DNA of 64,000 bases from Globisporangium splendens (GCA_006386115.1 VFIW01000013.1:620001-684000), one strand, 5' to 3'; positions 42,256 to 52,983 are shown, numbered from the stretch's first letter. Translations and numbers: made by a program. Notes: generated from the letters alone by a model not told the origin.

Positions 42256-43027
42256 GCGTTTCGAAGTGCTGTATAGATGACAAATTGAGAAGACTGAGGG
42301 GATAGTTTTGCTTGTGTAGGTTTCTTGTGGATTGTACTGCTAGCTGCCTCGCGTCGTCGGTAAAATTTGCTCTTCTTCTCTCATGATTATGCGTTTTATG
42401 TTGTTTGTGTGCGGAAATATTGAGATTCGGTTCGCAAATTATGCCACGCTTGCTGCTGCTTCGAAACGGTTAAGAGCACCTAGCAGAGACTCATGCAACA
42501 ACATGTACATACATGCGATTGATGCAGCACGTGAATGAGGGCATTTTGGTCATTCAGTGGGCAAACTCCATCAGTTGTGAGTCGCCATAGCTCCTTTCTG
42601 CTCAGGTGTCCATGCGTGTCGTCTCCACGATGCGTCCAGCACCCCACATACCGTCGATGGAGCGCGCCTCACGCACGCTGTGTGAGCTTATTCCCATTCC
42701 CATTCGCAATCACAAAGAGTGCCCAATGCTAGCGCTTCCGTAGATTCGCGGTGCCACGTCACACCTGCGAGCTCGATTGGGTAATCACTTCCAGTACTTG
42801 CACAACTACAAGTTAGAAAGGATATTCATTTACAGAGTACTGATTTTAATGTATTAGTCAGTAAATTGAAGTAGATTAGACTATCGTTTTAAAAGGATAC
42901 TCAACATCATGGGTCTCACACATTCCATGATCGAAAAATCCATGACGATTGCGATGCAGGAAGGATGAAAAAGTACGACAAGCAGGTGGAAGGCTCGCAC
43001 GAAACCTCCAGAGCACGCTTCGGCACT
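42256..43027. promoter_or_regulatory. Upstream region of WrbA copy 3 with CCAAT/ACGT module
   Basis: On the minus strand, the block around 42750-42795 reads GATTACCCAATC... then TGACGTGGCACC (TGACGTGGC at 42753-42761). It is alignable to the block at 45371-45405 upstream of copy 4. The rest of the region is AT-rich with no gene. Confidence 0.5.
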
Positions 43028-43045
43028 CTCATTCTTCGATTTGCC
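43028..43045 (+). promoter_or_regulatory. Inr + FPR core promoter of WrbA copy 3
   Basis: CTCATTCTTCGATTTGCC, a near-consensus oomycete initiator with flanking element, 43-60 nt before the ATG at 43088. Confidence 0.7.
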
Positions 43046-43087
43046 TCCTCCCGCAAAGAACCCAAGCAACCCCCAAGCCAAGCCAAG

Positions 43088-43690
43088 ATGACCAAGATCG
43101 CCATCGTCTACTACTCCACCTACGGTCACATCCCACAGCTCGCCGAAAAGGTCAAGGAAGGCGTCGAATCCGTCGAAGGCGTCACCGCCACCATCTACCA
43201 AGTCCAAGAGACTCTCCCGGAAGACGTGCTCGCCAAGCTGTACGCCGCGCCAAAGAAGGACTACCCGATCGCCACCCCTGACGTGCTCAAGGAGGCCGAT
43301 GGCATCCTCTTTGGTTTCCCAACGCGCTTCGGTACGCTGCCAGCGCAGGTCAAGGCTCTTTTCGACTCGACTGGCGGTCTCTGGCAAACTGGTGCGCTTG
43401 TGGGCAAGCCAGCAGGTATCTTCTTCTCGACGGGCACCCAGGGCGGTGGCCAGGAGACCACTGCGTTCACTACGTTGACGTTCCTTACGCACCAAGGCTT
43501 GACGTTTGTGCCATTGGGCTACCGCTCGCCATTGCTGTTCAACTTTGAGGAGATCCACGGTGGTTCGCCATGGGGTGCGGGCACCTACGCCGGTCCAGAC
43601 GGTTCGCGTCAGCCATCGAAGTTGGAGTTGGACGTGGCCAAGGTGCAGGGCGAGTCGTTTGCGCAGGTCGCCAAGAAGTTGTCCGCCTAA
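43088..43690 (+). CDS. WrbA-type NAD(P)H:quinone oxidoreductase, copy 3
   Basis: An intact 200-residue flavodoxin-like protein, identical in predicted sequence to copy 4. Conserved pieces: YYSTYGHIPQLAEKVKEGV (FMN loop), ADGILFGFPTRFGTLPAQVK and FFSTGTQGGGQETTAF. Compared with copy 1 it has P-Q-L for A-K-M after the FMN loop. It should form the dimer/tetramer typical of WrbA and reduce quinones with NAD(P)H. The oomycete-type promoter immediately upstream supports this start. Confidence 0.95.
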   Translation: MTKIAIVYYSTYGHIPQLAEKVKEGVESVEGVTATIYQVQETLPEDVLAKLYAAPKKDYPIATPDVLKEADGILFGFPTRFGTLPAQVKALFDSTGGLWQTGALVGKPAGIFFSTGTQGGGQETTAFTTLTFLTHQGLTFVPLGYRSPLLFNFEEIHGGSPWGAGTYAGPDGSRQPSKLELDVAKVQGESFAQVAKKLSA

Positions 43691-44392
43691 TCGATGCTTG
43701 TGTAGTTTGTCACGTATTTGAAATATGGCAAGCGTTGCATTCTGTTGGATTCAAATATAGAGTTATTTTTTTCCTTTTTAATCTACACTATCCACAGAGC
43801 TTTGCATTTATCCCGGATACTTTGTTGCCGTCTACTCTCATTGCTTGGCTATCTGTGAATGACAATGAGGTGCTGTAACGACAACAAAATCAATGAACCA
43901 TTCACTAGCGCGGTTGTTGGATATGGCATGCCGTCTGAAGTATTTGTGCAGTAAGTGGAAGTGCTTGGAATGTTGGGTGTAAGCTAATTAATACCAGATA
44001 GATGCATGTAATCCACATGCACTAAAAAACGCTATGCATCACCACGTAGCGAGAGTGTGCAAATGGCATCAGGGTGTTTGGCACCCTGCGATATTGCAGT
44101 CTCGCTTGAGGATGCAGATGAAGGCGAACGTGAGCCAATCTCAATTGCTTACTCATAGCTCAACTCCGTCATTGCGCTAAAGATACGCCTGTGTGTACCA
44201 ATCTCAGCACTAAACGCAACAGAGCGATCGCGACGTACATAGAAAGAGGTGATGTATTAATGTCATAACGCTGCAGTGACTTGATGTTAGCTCAATGCGC
44301 GTGTCTGTTTACAATTGTCGCTGGAAAACGCTTCGTATCTTCGCAACGACAACGATGTTCCTTGCTCCAGCAGTAACATGAATGAGATTCAT
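43691..44392. other. Intergenic region between convergent WrbA copies 3 and 4
   Basis: About 700 bp, AT-rich, between two convergent near-identical genes. The flanks do not continue the gene similarity, so the duplicated unit ends close to each stop codon. Nothing else was recognised. Confidence 0.5.
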
Positions 44393-44995
44393 TTAAGCAG
44401 ACAGCTTCTTGGCGACCTGCGCAAACGACTCGCCCTGCACCTTGGCCACGTCCAACTCCAACTTCGATGGCTGACGCGAACCGTCTGGACCGGCGTAGGT
44501 GCCCGCACCCCATGGCGAACCACCGTGGATCTCCTCAAAGTTGAACAGCAATGGCGAGCGGTAGCCCAATGGCACAAACGTCAAGCCTTGGTGCGTAAGG
44601 AACGTCAACGTAGTGAACGCAGTGGTCTCCTGGCCACCGCCCTGGGTGCCCGTCGAGAAGAAGATACCTGCTGGCTTGCCCACAAGCGCACCAGTTTGCC
44701 AGAGACCGCCAGTCGAGTCGAAAAGAGCCTTGACCTGCGCTGGCAGCGTACCGAAGCGCGTTGGGAAACCAAAGAGGATGCCATCGGCCTCCTTGAGCAC
44801 GTCAGGGGTGGCGATCGGGTAGTCCTTCTTTGGCGCGGCGTACAGCTTGGCGAGCACGTCTTCCGGGAGAGTCTCTTGGACTTGGTAGATGGTGGCGGTG
44901 ACGCCTTCGACGGATTCGACGCCTTCCTTGACCTTTTCGGCGAGCTGTGGGATGTGACCGTAGGTGGAGTAGTAGACGATGGCGATCTTGGTCAT
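44393..44995 (-). CDS. WrbA-type NAD(P)H:quinone oxidoreductase, copy 4
   Basis: Intact, 200 residues, same predicted protein as copy 3 but in the opposite orientation. The 5' leader differs from copy 3 (an ACAACCCAAGCCAGCACCC-like segment) and is shared almost base for base with copy 5. Start chosen at the conserved MTKIAIVYYSTYGH and supported by an Inr element at 45048-45064; the frame stays open further upstream but without family similarity. Confidence 0.95.
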   Translation of the reverse strand: MTKIAIVYYSTYGHIPQLAEKVKEGVESVEGVTATIYQVQETLPEDVLAKLYAAPKKDYPIATPDVLKEADGILFGFPTRFGTLPAQVKALFDSTGGLWQTGALVGKPAGIFFSTGTQGGGQETTAFTTLTFLTHQGLTFVPLGYRSPLLFNFEEIHGGSPWGAGTYAGPDGSRQPSKLELDVAKVQGESFAQVAKKLSA

Positions 44996-45047
44996 CTTGG
45001 CTTGTGAGTGGCGAGTGGGTGCTGGCTTGGGTTGTTTGCGACAGAGA

Positions 45048-45064
45048 GCAAATTGAAGAATGAG
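45048..45064 (-). promoter_or_regulatory. Inr + FPR core promoter of WrbA copy 4
   Basis: CTCATTCTTCAATTTGC on the minus strand, a textbook oomycete initiator plus flanking element 53-69 nt upstream of the start codon. Confidence 0.7.
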
Positions 45065-45623
45065 AATGGAGAATGGGATCCCAGCCCAAATCGGTTGCGG
45101 GCACCAGGTCGGGCGAGTGTCGGTGTTGCTGGTAGTGCTGTGCGAGCACCAATAGCATAGGGTAACCAAAGCACTCCTTTGAGTTTTGGCCGTCGTAGTG
45201 TCAGGTCGTGATGCCTTGGATGACAGAACGATGACGGAACCACTTCAACTCTCTCTGTTCTGGTAGAATGTCTTAAATTATGCGTATAGATACTTCAATA
45301 TAGGCGTTAATTAAGTTAATAAATACCTCTTATAAATGATACACGTTGCAAAAGTAGTGTTAGGGGGGATGATTAGCCAATCCAGCGCTCAAGTCTGACG
45401 TGGCACCACAAATTTCACCATGCGACGTGATTGGGCGCTCTACTTGATGCGTTAACCGCCATGCAGCAGCGCAGATTGTGGCAGTGAATGCACTTGAAGA
45501 AATGAGGGAAAGCCTCTGTTCTATGTGCGTCGACGGAAGACCCACATGCGGCGGAGCATTGGTCGTTGACGCCTTCGGCGCACTATCACCTCGAGTCGAA
45601 GTTGCTTTGGTGTAAGAGAAGGG
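45065..45623 (-). promoter_or_regulatory. Upstream region of WrbA copy 4 with CCAAT/ACGT module
   Basis: Contains GATTAGCCAATCC... then TGACGTGGCACC (TGACGTGGC at 45396-45404), alignable to blocks near 42750-42795 and 55074-55101. A retrotransposon fragment abuts it at 45624. No gene was recognised. Confidence 0.5.
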
Positions 45624-46558
45624 AATTCTATTTAACTTATGATCTACATACAGTTGAAGAATTCCGGAGTCTCATTAACACTGCCGAGAGGGAGGTGTTT
45701 CTAAGTTTTGACGGTGTGGCACCGATATCATTGTCGAGCAGAACTGCGACTTGGGACAGAAGAACTTGGTCATCTCCCCGCGATTCGTCGGTGAGTATCT
45801 TCGCACTCTTGCAGTTCATTGCTATGTTGGAGAGAAGATCGGCCATTTTGTTTTGTTCTCGTTTTGTGTGATTCCAGGAGATCCACGCAAAGTTGGCGAT
45901 GATTTGGTTTACCCAAACTGCTAGTGGCTGCAACTCGGTCTGGCGTATTGAGGCGAACCCGTTCTGGGCTGCGATAATCATTTGGCTGTCTCCGAAGACT
46001 TCCAACTTGACTTCATAGTGCTGTAGGTAGTGTGCACTGTATGCCAGACCATCTTCCAGCGCGCTGTATTCGCACCAATTGTTCGTGACTTCTGGTCCCA
46101 TGTACGCATAGCCGCATGCTTTGAGTTCCCATCGATTGCTGCGTTCATTCAGGAAGATGAGTCCCCATCCGCTGCCTCCTGGACCTGGGTTGCCGCGTGC
46201 ACCTCCATCGAAATACAAACGCGCCGTCGCCCACGCTTCAAGTTGGCGCGACATGTCTTGTCTCTCCAGTACGCTGAGCAGTTGGCTCAGGCAAGTTGCA
46301 TTGATCTTTTCTCCTTTGAGCGTTCTCATCCGATGAGCCACAGCTCGCACTTGCATCACACACGCTGTCCACACACGCTTGGCACTTTCTTCGATAGTGA
46401 CGTGTTGCTGTTCATGCACTATTTCCACTCTCGTTCTCCATAGCAACACTGGGATGTTTGATGTGACGATAAATCAGAGTTTCTGTAGTGCTGTCGAGTG
46501 TTCCGGAGTAATGAACCCGAAGCTCTTTTCCAATTTCCGGAGCAAGGATCGTTGACCT
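45624..46558 (-). mobile_element. Non-LTR retrotransposon R2, 3' fragment (copy 1)
   Basis: On the minus strand this is the 3' end of an element whose fuller copy is at ~55140-57006. Similarity starts abruptly at 46558 (AGGTCAACGA...) and ends in ...AAGTTAAATAGAATT. It contains the RNase H frame. The 5' break coincides with the first base of an R1 fragment in the opposite orientation, so the element was cut by insertion or recombination. Confidence 0.85.
45637..46449 (-). pseudogene. RNase H domain of retrotransposon R2 (copy 1)
   Basis: About 270 codons open. The RNase HI fold has the acidic residues in place: YFDGGARGNPGPGGSGWGLI (first Asp), NNWCEYSALEDGL (Glu), FGDSQMII (Asp) and NKMADLLSNIAM (last Asp). 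The fragment lacks its reverse transcriptase. It would degrade the RNA strand during reverse transcription. It differs from copy 2 by only a handful of residues. Confidence 0.8.
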
Positions 46559-48696
46559 ACTCAATGGGACGGCGATGTGTTCCAGATCGACCTCAGCTCT
46601 AAAATGACTGACAGGCTTCCAGGTATCATCGCTGAAGGACGAAAGCTACGTGGGACATTCTGTGCAGAATGGCTGCCATACATGACCTCGACTGCAGATG
46701 GGTGGCTTCTTGATTCCAACGGCTCCCCTTACAAGCTTGCTCACTCGCAATTACCAGTTGGAACAGCACAACTGGGTGACATACTTCGATGGGAGTGGAT
46801 AAGACCAGGAGTGCTTAACTTCATCCCAACATGTGGAATCTCCGTATTCTCCCGGCCGTCTATTCGAGCGCTCGAGCGGTTATGTGCTACGTTGGTATCC
46901 AACTTCCCACACCTTCTGTATCGACCACAGCAAACAAATGTGCTTCGGCTGTACAACGGGCAACGTCATTATAACCACGAATGGCATCTGCACACCAGTG
47001 AAGCAACTCTGACCCACCTCGACACGACCCTAGTCAAAACTACGCACACACTTCACTCCGCAATGGACTGTGACATCATGGCAACAAGAGACTTGAACGG
47101 GCAGAAGGTGTCGTTCCATGCACATCCACGCTTCACAAGAATCGTGCAACTCTGGGGTGGCAACGGACGATACAATACGACCAGATCTTTCTATCGGCAA
47201 CAAGTTGCAGCAACGAGGACACAAATTGGCAAAGATACTCGAGATGCAGCAGCCAACAAAGCTGTCCAAACAGCAGGATCTCTGTGGCCAGGACTGCAAT
47301 TAATCCAATGGAGCGAATTACACAACATCCCAGGGATTACTGCTTATACAACCCAGACTCTTCTCCGGCTGCAATACCCACCGGAAGTCACCATGTGGAA
47401 CTATGAGAAAACTGATCTATCCTGCTCGAATCCCGAATGTTCCCAAGTTGTCCAATCTTCTGTTCAACATCTATTCTGGGAGTGTCCGAAAGCCAAACTG
47501 GTGTGGAACTACTTGTATGCGCTATGGGCGAAGATCGGAATCACTCCTGGTCACGACCCCGCAATCTGGATCTTCAGTCTGGATCTACCAGATACTCCAA
47601 GGCATGCATGGACCACGATCAAGAGACACATTATCGGACACAAGTTCTCTAATGAACATCTCCAAGATCATCTCTATCCCGTCGCACACATGCTGTGGCG
47701 ATATATGAGCGCGTCGCTCATACAAGCCATTTTGTGTGCGCATCTGCGACGCATGGATTCGGATCCAATCGAATCGACTGCTGAGATGGCGATCATGATG
47801 ACCAGATTAGAGGCAGGAATGCGAAACCTCACACGACTCGCTGAAGCGCAAGCTGGAGACTCGGACGGTCACACGGTTGCGGCAGTTCTCAAGATCTATG
47901 TCGACTGCTTTCTCAGCCAAACCGACGCCATCCCCTTGACTCCAAATGATACTCGCGGCGTTTACCTGCTGTTTTTCGATGGTGGATCACGCGGCAATCC
48001 AGGACCAGGAGGGACTGGATCCGTTATTGTGCGTGTCCATAACGACTCGCACACAGCCAGTTTAATTTGGGCCGCCAGCATGGCATATAGCAGGAAGGAC
48101 ACGATCAACAACTTTGCCGAGTACTGGGGTCTCATACATGGACTCCGAGAAGCCCAACGCAGTCACTTCGAACCGTTGTGCGTGATTGGAGACAGTGCAC
48201 TCATTATCTCCCAACAGCGAATGCATCGGTCCCCTCGACAGCACCGATTGGCACGTTTATACCAGACAAGTCGACGACTCGCGGATTGCATCGACATCCG
48301 AGGATGGTACAATCACTACCGTGCCTTCAACAAGATGGCGGACTCAGCCGCCAACCTAGCCATGGACACCAGAACCTCAACGCAGGTTCACTTCCCAACC
48401 CATCGAGCTGCTTTCAACAATCTCACCCAGGATCTTGACAACGACGTCATGCATTGGCTTATGCGAAGTTCTGAAGACCCAAGGTCATTGGACAACACAA
48501 GGCAGCCTCACATAGGACCAAGAGAACATGCCATCCTGGTCAAAGAATATTTAGCAGTTAGAAGTGATCTATTGCAATCTGCGCTATAGACACATTTACA
48601 CTCCTAGATGAAATTCGTAATGAAGATCAGGTAGGAGAGTGGATATTGTAGGTCACGACGGTGAACCTAAATATACCTCACCTTATCAAGATAAAG
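46559..48696 (+). mobile_element. Non-LTR retrotransposon R1, 5'-truncated (copy 1)
   Basis: Begins at ACTCAATGGGACGG, an internal point of R1 (compare 52741), and ends at the R1 3' terminus CCTCACCTTATCAAGATAAAG. The left flank is R2 and the right flank is R3, with no target-site duplication visible, so it was placed by insertion with target deletion or by later recombination. Confidence 0.85.
46577..48589 (+). pseudogene. R1 ORF, C-terminal half: zinc finger and RNase H (copy 1)
   Basis: About 670 codons without interruption. A C-x4-C-x8-H-x4-C knuckle (CSNPECSQVVQSSVQHLFWEC) is typical of the zf-RVT region. A C-terminal RNase H follows with FFDGGSRGNPGPGGTGSVIV, NNFAEYWGLIHGLREAQ, VIGDSALIISQQ and NKMADSAANLAMD. 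It lacks the reverse transcriptase, so it is not autonomous, but the frame is unusually well preserved. Confidence 0.85.
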
Positions 48697-49471
48697 GTTT
48701 TCTCCCAAAGTACACACCTGCACGTCCGTCTGATGTCCACTCGAGGTCCACGGTCGGTAGCAAGGATTCCATCTGCCGCTTCAGTTCGTCTTTCCACGCG
48801 GGATTGCGTCCCTCTGCAGCCACCAGGTCTTCACAGAGATACTCCCACCCGAGTCTGTGGATATTGTTCGTCTGGTACAGCCTTGTCTGTGCGTGCTGGC
48901 TTCGCTCCTTGGGTGAAATCGCGCAGCATCCCCAGTTCTGACTTTTGTCCTGATGAACCTGTTCATGCCAAGCTTCTGTATACTTGTCTCGCGCTCGCTG
49001 TAGCCACCGAGTTGTCCGTCGCATCGCTTGTCGCTTTATTGCAAGAGGTATTGAATAGAGACCTATGCCTCCTTCCTTGACCAGCAGGTAGAGCAGGGAA
49101 GGACTCACCTTGTGCCTCGTGCCGTCTGTGTCGAGTGTCGATTTCTACAAAAATTGCTTTTGTAGATTCACTAGCTGGTCCACGACCTTCGCTGGGGGCT
49201 TGATGTAGCCGGCAGTGAACAGAATCGACGGCAGCAAGACCGAATTCAGTATAAGCACTCTCCCCACCACACTGTTGGAGACTTTGGCCGCGATGATCAA
49301 TCTTGTTCGGAGCTTTTGCAGGCAATCCTCCCAATTAGCTTGTGTGACGTTCCCGGTTTCTATTTGGATGCCAAGGTACCTCACCGTCTCTCCATGCTTC
49401 AGGACCGGAATACCGCATCTTTGTTCCTGGACCACTGCTGCGTTGAGACAGATGTAGCTACTTTCCGTTGG

Positions 49472-50443
49472 TTACACGTGCAGACCTGATTGCTGGCCGA
49501 ACTCGGACAGCAGCTGCATCAGCCGAGGCAGCTGTCTCCCTTGTTTCAAAAAGACGGCGGAGTCGTCGACGAAGGTCGAAATAAGATGGGGTTCTGCTCC
49601 AGATCTGGTCGCACGAATTCCTTCCAGATGGGGGTCTTGTTGTACTGCCAATGCGAGAATCTCCGCAGCAACGATAAACAGCAGAGGGGCCAGGGGGCAA
49701 CCTTGAAGAATCCCCGACTTGACCTCCCATTCTCTCGACAGTTCACCGTCCACCAGGTACTGCGCCGTAGTGTCCGAGTGCATTCGACGTACTAAATCCA
49801 CAAATTGTCGCCCAAAGCCGAACTTGCTCAGCACAAGGTACAGAAAGTCTCTGTCCAATGTGTCGCAAGCCTTCATGAAGTCGAGCATCGCAATTCCCGG
49901 AGCGTCGTCCAACCCTTCAGTGCTGCTGTGGTACGCTTTATCCAAAGCGGCTTGCATGATGAGGATCGCGTTCTCCATCAGTCGGTCGCGTACGAATCCT
50001 TGTTGTTCTTCACCGATGATCCACAGAAGGATGTCTTGCAGCCTTGTTGCTAGGACTTTTGCAAACAACTTGTATGTGGTCGTAAGCAGAGTGATTGGTC
50101 TGTAATCGAGGGGATTTGGCGAATCTCCTTTCTTGCGCAACATTCTCCAACTTTCCAAGTCAAGCACAAGCGGTCCAGTTCCACCCTCAGCGGTCCAGTT
50201 TGGGCCGGCCCATCCCAGGGAGAGAATCCCCCCTTCTTGGAGGCCCTGGGGTGGTGAGGAATGGAATGCACGACCAATATGAGCACGGCTATTGACCCGC
50301 TGTATGTGACCACCCGTCACGCAGTACAACGAACCGGCAACGTCGCTAACAAGCGACGCAGCACAAGACCCCCGCTGTCTGCGGCCACAACACCGCGCAG
50401 CACAAGGCTCCCCGCTGTCTGCGGCCACCACACTGAGCAGCAC
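49472..50443 (-). pseudogene. R3 reverse transcriptase frame (left copy)
   Basis: The RT domain shows PNPLDYRPITLLTTTYKLFA, GFVRDRLMENAILIMQAALD, MLDFMKACDTLDRDFLYLVL (first catalytic Asp), GILQGCPLAPLLFIVAAEIL and STFVDDSAVFLKQGR (FVDD active site). It ends at a TAA after SGLHV, beyond which the same frame is still RT-like. No endonuclease domain is visible. Confidence 0.82.
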
Positions 50444-50455
50444 AAGACTCCCGGG
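50358..50455. repeat. ~39-40-bp tandem repeat, 2.5 copies
   Basis: Units beginning GCAGCACAAG start at 50358, 50397 and 50437; each holds CCCCGCTGTCTGCGGCCAC. They lie upstream of the R3 coding region on its own strand and could be 5'-UTR monomers. Mirrored at 62546-62643. Confidence 0.8.
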
Positions 50456-50811
50456 ACAAAGCCAAACGGCTATGCCTCACCAAGGCGATGTCACAATCAA
50501 ACGCACGTGCGCGCGTGTGACTCGAGCCGAGATCGAAGCATCGAAGCGCGACAATCACCAGTGCAAGTGCGCCTGACGAAGCACAGCCAAAATGTATACA
50601 ACAACGAACAAAGCCACCAACAAAACGGCACACGAAGAAACTACAAATGCCAGAAAAACTAGAAAATTACGAAAACCCCGGACGCAAGTGTGAGAACGCA
50701 TGTGTTACGGCAGGATATGATAGCTGAGAACCCGCCAATTCTCTTCCCCGGGAAATCTTAAACTTCAAGTTCAATAGATTCCTTATCACCTTTCTTGCGC
50801 AACGGAATAAC

Positions 50812-51118
50812 GATTCCTTGACCGAACGATCTTGGCATGGGTGCCAAAAGTTGCTTGGGTAGTGCGGCTAGAGGAATGGGTATTGCTCTCGTTCGCTTAG
50901 TGCAGCATAATATCCTCTCTTTCAACACTGAAAACTGAAAATAAAATTGGCGGAGGAGATGGCAGAGCCCGTAGTAACACCGCGGCTCCTTTCGCTAGAT
51001 AGGCAGCAACACGAAAGGCAAAGCTGAGTGGAAGTGACTTCATTAATCTGCTGCATTGAAGGTTATCACGCAAAAGTAAGCATGTATGGCCAACGTGCTA
51101 CAAAATGATCAACGCCTA
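50812..51118. repeat. Inverted repeat, left arm (inner part), with empty R1 target site
   Basis: Pairs with 57881-58187 over 307 bases with one substitution seen. The string GATTCCTTGACC at 50812-50823 is single here, but duplicated around the R1 insertion in the right arm. Confidence 0.9.
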
Positions 51119-51717
51119 GGCGGACAACTTCTTGGCGACCTGCGCAACGACTCGCCCTGCACCTTGGCCACGTCCAACTCCAACTTCGATGGCTGACGCG
51201 AACCGTCTGGACCGGCGTAGGTGCCCGCACCCCATGGCGAACCACCGTGGATCTCCTCAAAGTTGAACAGCAATGGCGAGCGGTAGCCCAATGGCACAAA
51301 CGTCAAGCCTTGGTGCGTAAGGAACGTCAACGTAGTGAACGCAGTGGTCTCCTGGCCACCGCCCTGGGTGCCCGTCGAGAAGAAGATACCTGCTGGCTTG
51401 CCCACAAGCGCACCAGTTTGCCAGAGACCGCCAGTCGAGTCGAAAAGAGCCTTGACCTGCGCTGGCAGCGTACCGAAGCGCGTTGGGAAACCAAAGAGGA
51501 TGCCATCGGCCTCCTTGAGCACGTCAGGGGTGGCGATCGGGTAGTCCTTCTTTGGCGCGGCGTACAGCTTGGCGAGCACGTCTTCCGGGAGAGTCTCTTG
51601 GACTTGGTAGATGGTGGCGGTGACGCCTTCGACGGATTCGACGCCTTCCTTGACCTTTTCGGCGAGCTGTGGGATGTGACCGTAGGTGGAGTAGTAGACG
51701 ATGGCGATCTTGGTCAT
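51109..51717 (-). CDS. WrbA-type NAD(P)H:quinone oxidoreductase, copy 5, altered C-terminus
   Basis: Identical to copies 3 and 4 until about residue 190. There one T is missing from a TTT run (GAGTCGTTTGCG reads GAGTCGTTGCG, at about 51147), replacing the conserved FAQVAKKLSA tail with LRRSPRSCPPRR. The expected stop would be the TAG at 51116-51118. The 5' leader matches copy 4, but the stop codon and 3' flank match copy 6, so the gene is a mosaic. The changed residues form the last helix, so activity is uncertain. The single homopolymer loss may also be a sequencing error. Confidence 0.85.
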   Translation of the reverse strand: MTKIAIVYYSTYGHIPQLAEKVKEGVESVEGVTATIYQVQETLPEDVLAKLYAAPKKDYPIATPDVLKEADGILFGFPTRFGTLPAQVKALFDSTGGLWQTGALVGKPAGIFFSTGTQGGGQETTAFTTLTFLTHQGLTFVPLGYRSPLLFNFEEIHGGSPWGAGTYAGPDGSRQPSKLELDVAKVQGESLRRSPRSCPPRR

Positions 51718-51769
51718 CTTGGCTTGTGAGTGGCGAGTGGGTGCTGGCTTGGGTTGTTTGCGACAGAGA

Positions 51770-51786
51770 GCAAATTGAAGAATGAG
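51770..51786 (-). promoter_or_regulatory. Inr + FPR core promoter of WrbA copy 5
   Basis: Same CTCATTCTTCAATTTGC as copy 4, on the minus strand, 53-69 nt before the start codon. Similarity to copy 4 ends a few bases further upstream. Confidence 0.7.
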
Positions 51787-51918
51787 AATGGAGATTGAGA
51801 GGACTCCAGCTTTGCGCACGATGCTGTTGTCTGGGGAGTGCTGCTGCCTCTCGTCTCCGCTGGTGCACTATTCGCATTCGTCTTCGGAATTCAGGGTCAG
51901 CGTTTTGTTTAGGGCCCT

Positions 51919-51933
51919 AAAGGAGCTCGTCTT
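51919..51933. repeat. Target-site duplication, left (R1 copy 2)
   Basis: AAAGGAGCTCGTCTT, exactly repeated at 54870-54884 on the other side of the element. Confidence 0.9.
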
Positions 51934-51978
51934 GACGACACGACCATTTATCTTAGCGATCCCAAGGATATTAACGCC

Positions 51979-52983
51979 GTGTTTGCAATCCTGGACAAAT
52001 ATGGAGCAGCCTCTGGGCTTCGAGTCAATCGGCACAAATCTGCAGTATTACCGCTGAACAAGGAATACAGCTCCACCGAAGAGTCAGTCAGTGACATTCA
52101 TGTGCTACAACGCGAGGAACATTGCCGCTACCTCGGCATCCAAGTCGGACAAACGCCTTCGAATGCAAGTAACTGGTCCAAGTGCATCCAAGCCTTACGT
52201 GTCAGACTTCGACTTGCGCGCCTCAAAACTCACTCTGTCGCCCAACGTGCAGCAATTGCCAGTGCCGTCATCATACCCAAAGTGCTTTACGTGGCCAGGC
52301 ACTCCTGGCCCTCTACGGCTATTGTCAATCAGCTACACGACCTAGTGAAACAATTTGTCTGGGGTTCAAGGAGTGGTAAGCCTGCGAAACCGTGGATGAA
52401 GGAAGAACAAGCTGAGCTCAAAAAAATGAATGGAGGCTTGTCAGTACCCAACATCATAACTGAGCTGATGACGATGAGTGCCACAGCAGTCTCCAGATGG
52501 GCAATCACTACCTCTCACATCGATCAGGTCATCGGGGAAATCTTGCTGCACAACACAAGGACTTCTTCGACGTACATCACGCCGCTCGATGCAATTCCAA
52601 GGCGGCCACTCCAGCTTCGTGATAACATGTGGACAACTGGCGCAGCATTGTGCGCGTCGCTCCATTCTCGACCGTATGAGCACAGAGAACGTGACAATGT
52701 ACGTTGGTGTTACGAGCACTTCAAGTCGACAATTGTGCAGACTCAATGGGACGGCGATGTGTTCCAGATCGACCTCAGCTCTAAAATGTCTGACAGACTT
52801 CCAGGTATCATCGCTGAAGGACGAAAGCTACGTGGGACATTCTGTGCAGAATGGCTGCCATACATGACCTCGACTGCAGATGGGTGGCTTCTTGATTCCA
52901 ACGGCTCCCTTACAAGCTTGCTCACACATCATTATCAGTTGGAACAGCACAACTGGGCGACATACTTCGATGGGAGTGGATAA
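51979..52983 (+). pseudogene. R1 ORF fragment (copy 2, RT thumb and connection)
   Basis: 334 codons from FAILDKYGAASGLRVNRHKS through CRYLGIQVGQTPSNASNW and LYVARHSWPSTAIVNQLHDL to the TWLL-like region. The frame leaves the R1 sequence at about 52905 after a one-base loss (GGCTCCCTTACAAG against GGCTCCCCTTACAAG) and stops at 52983. Confidence 0.75.

Larger units (their letters stand above)
48697..50811 (-). mobile_element. Non-LTR retrotransposon R3 (left-arm copy), truncated at 3' side
   Basis: Minus-strand element with reverse transcriptase, cut at 48696/48697 by R1. The part 49001-50811 is the reverse complement of 62190-64000. Read in one frame, it carries stop codons after SGLHV and after LQKQFL, then continues as SPSLLYLLVKEGGIGLYS and beyond. 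The true 5' end of the element is not defined; coding similarity begins near 50160. Confidence 0.8.
49001..50823. repeat. Inverted repeat, left arm (outer part)
   Basis: Pairs with 62178-64000 by x to 113001-x over 1823 bases with no length difference. One substitution was seen by eye (49777 against 63224). The repeat continues past the right edge of the window. Confidence 0.92.

Noticed and set aside
44315..45007. Long antisense frames over each WrbA copy (also 42881-43558, 51247-51729, 57218-57685)
   Set aside because: They recur only because the WrbA coding sequence recurs; no independent domain or promoter.
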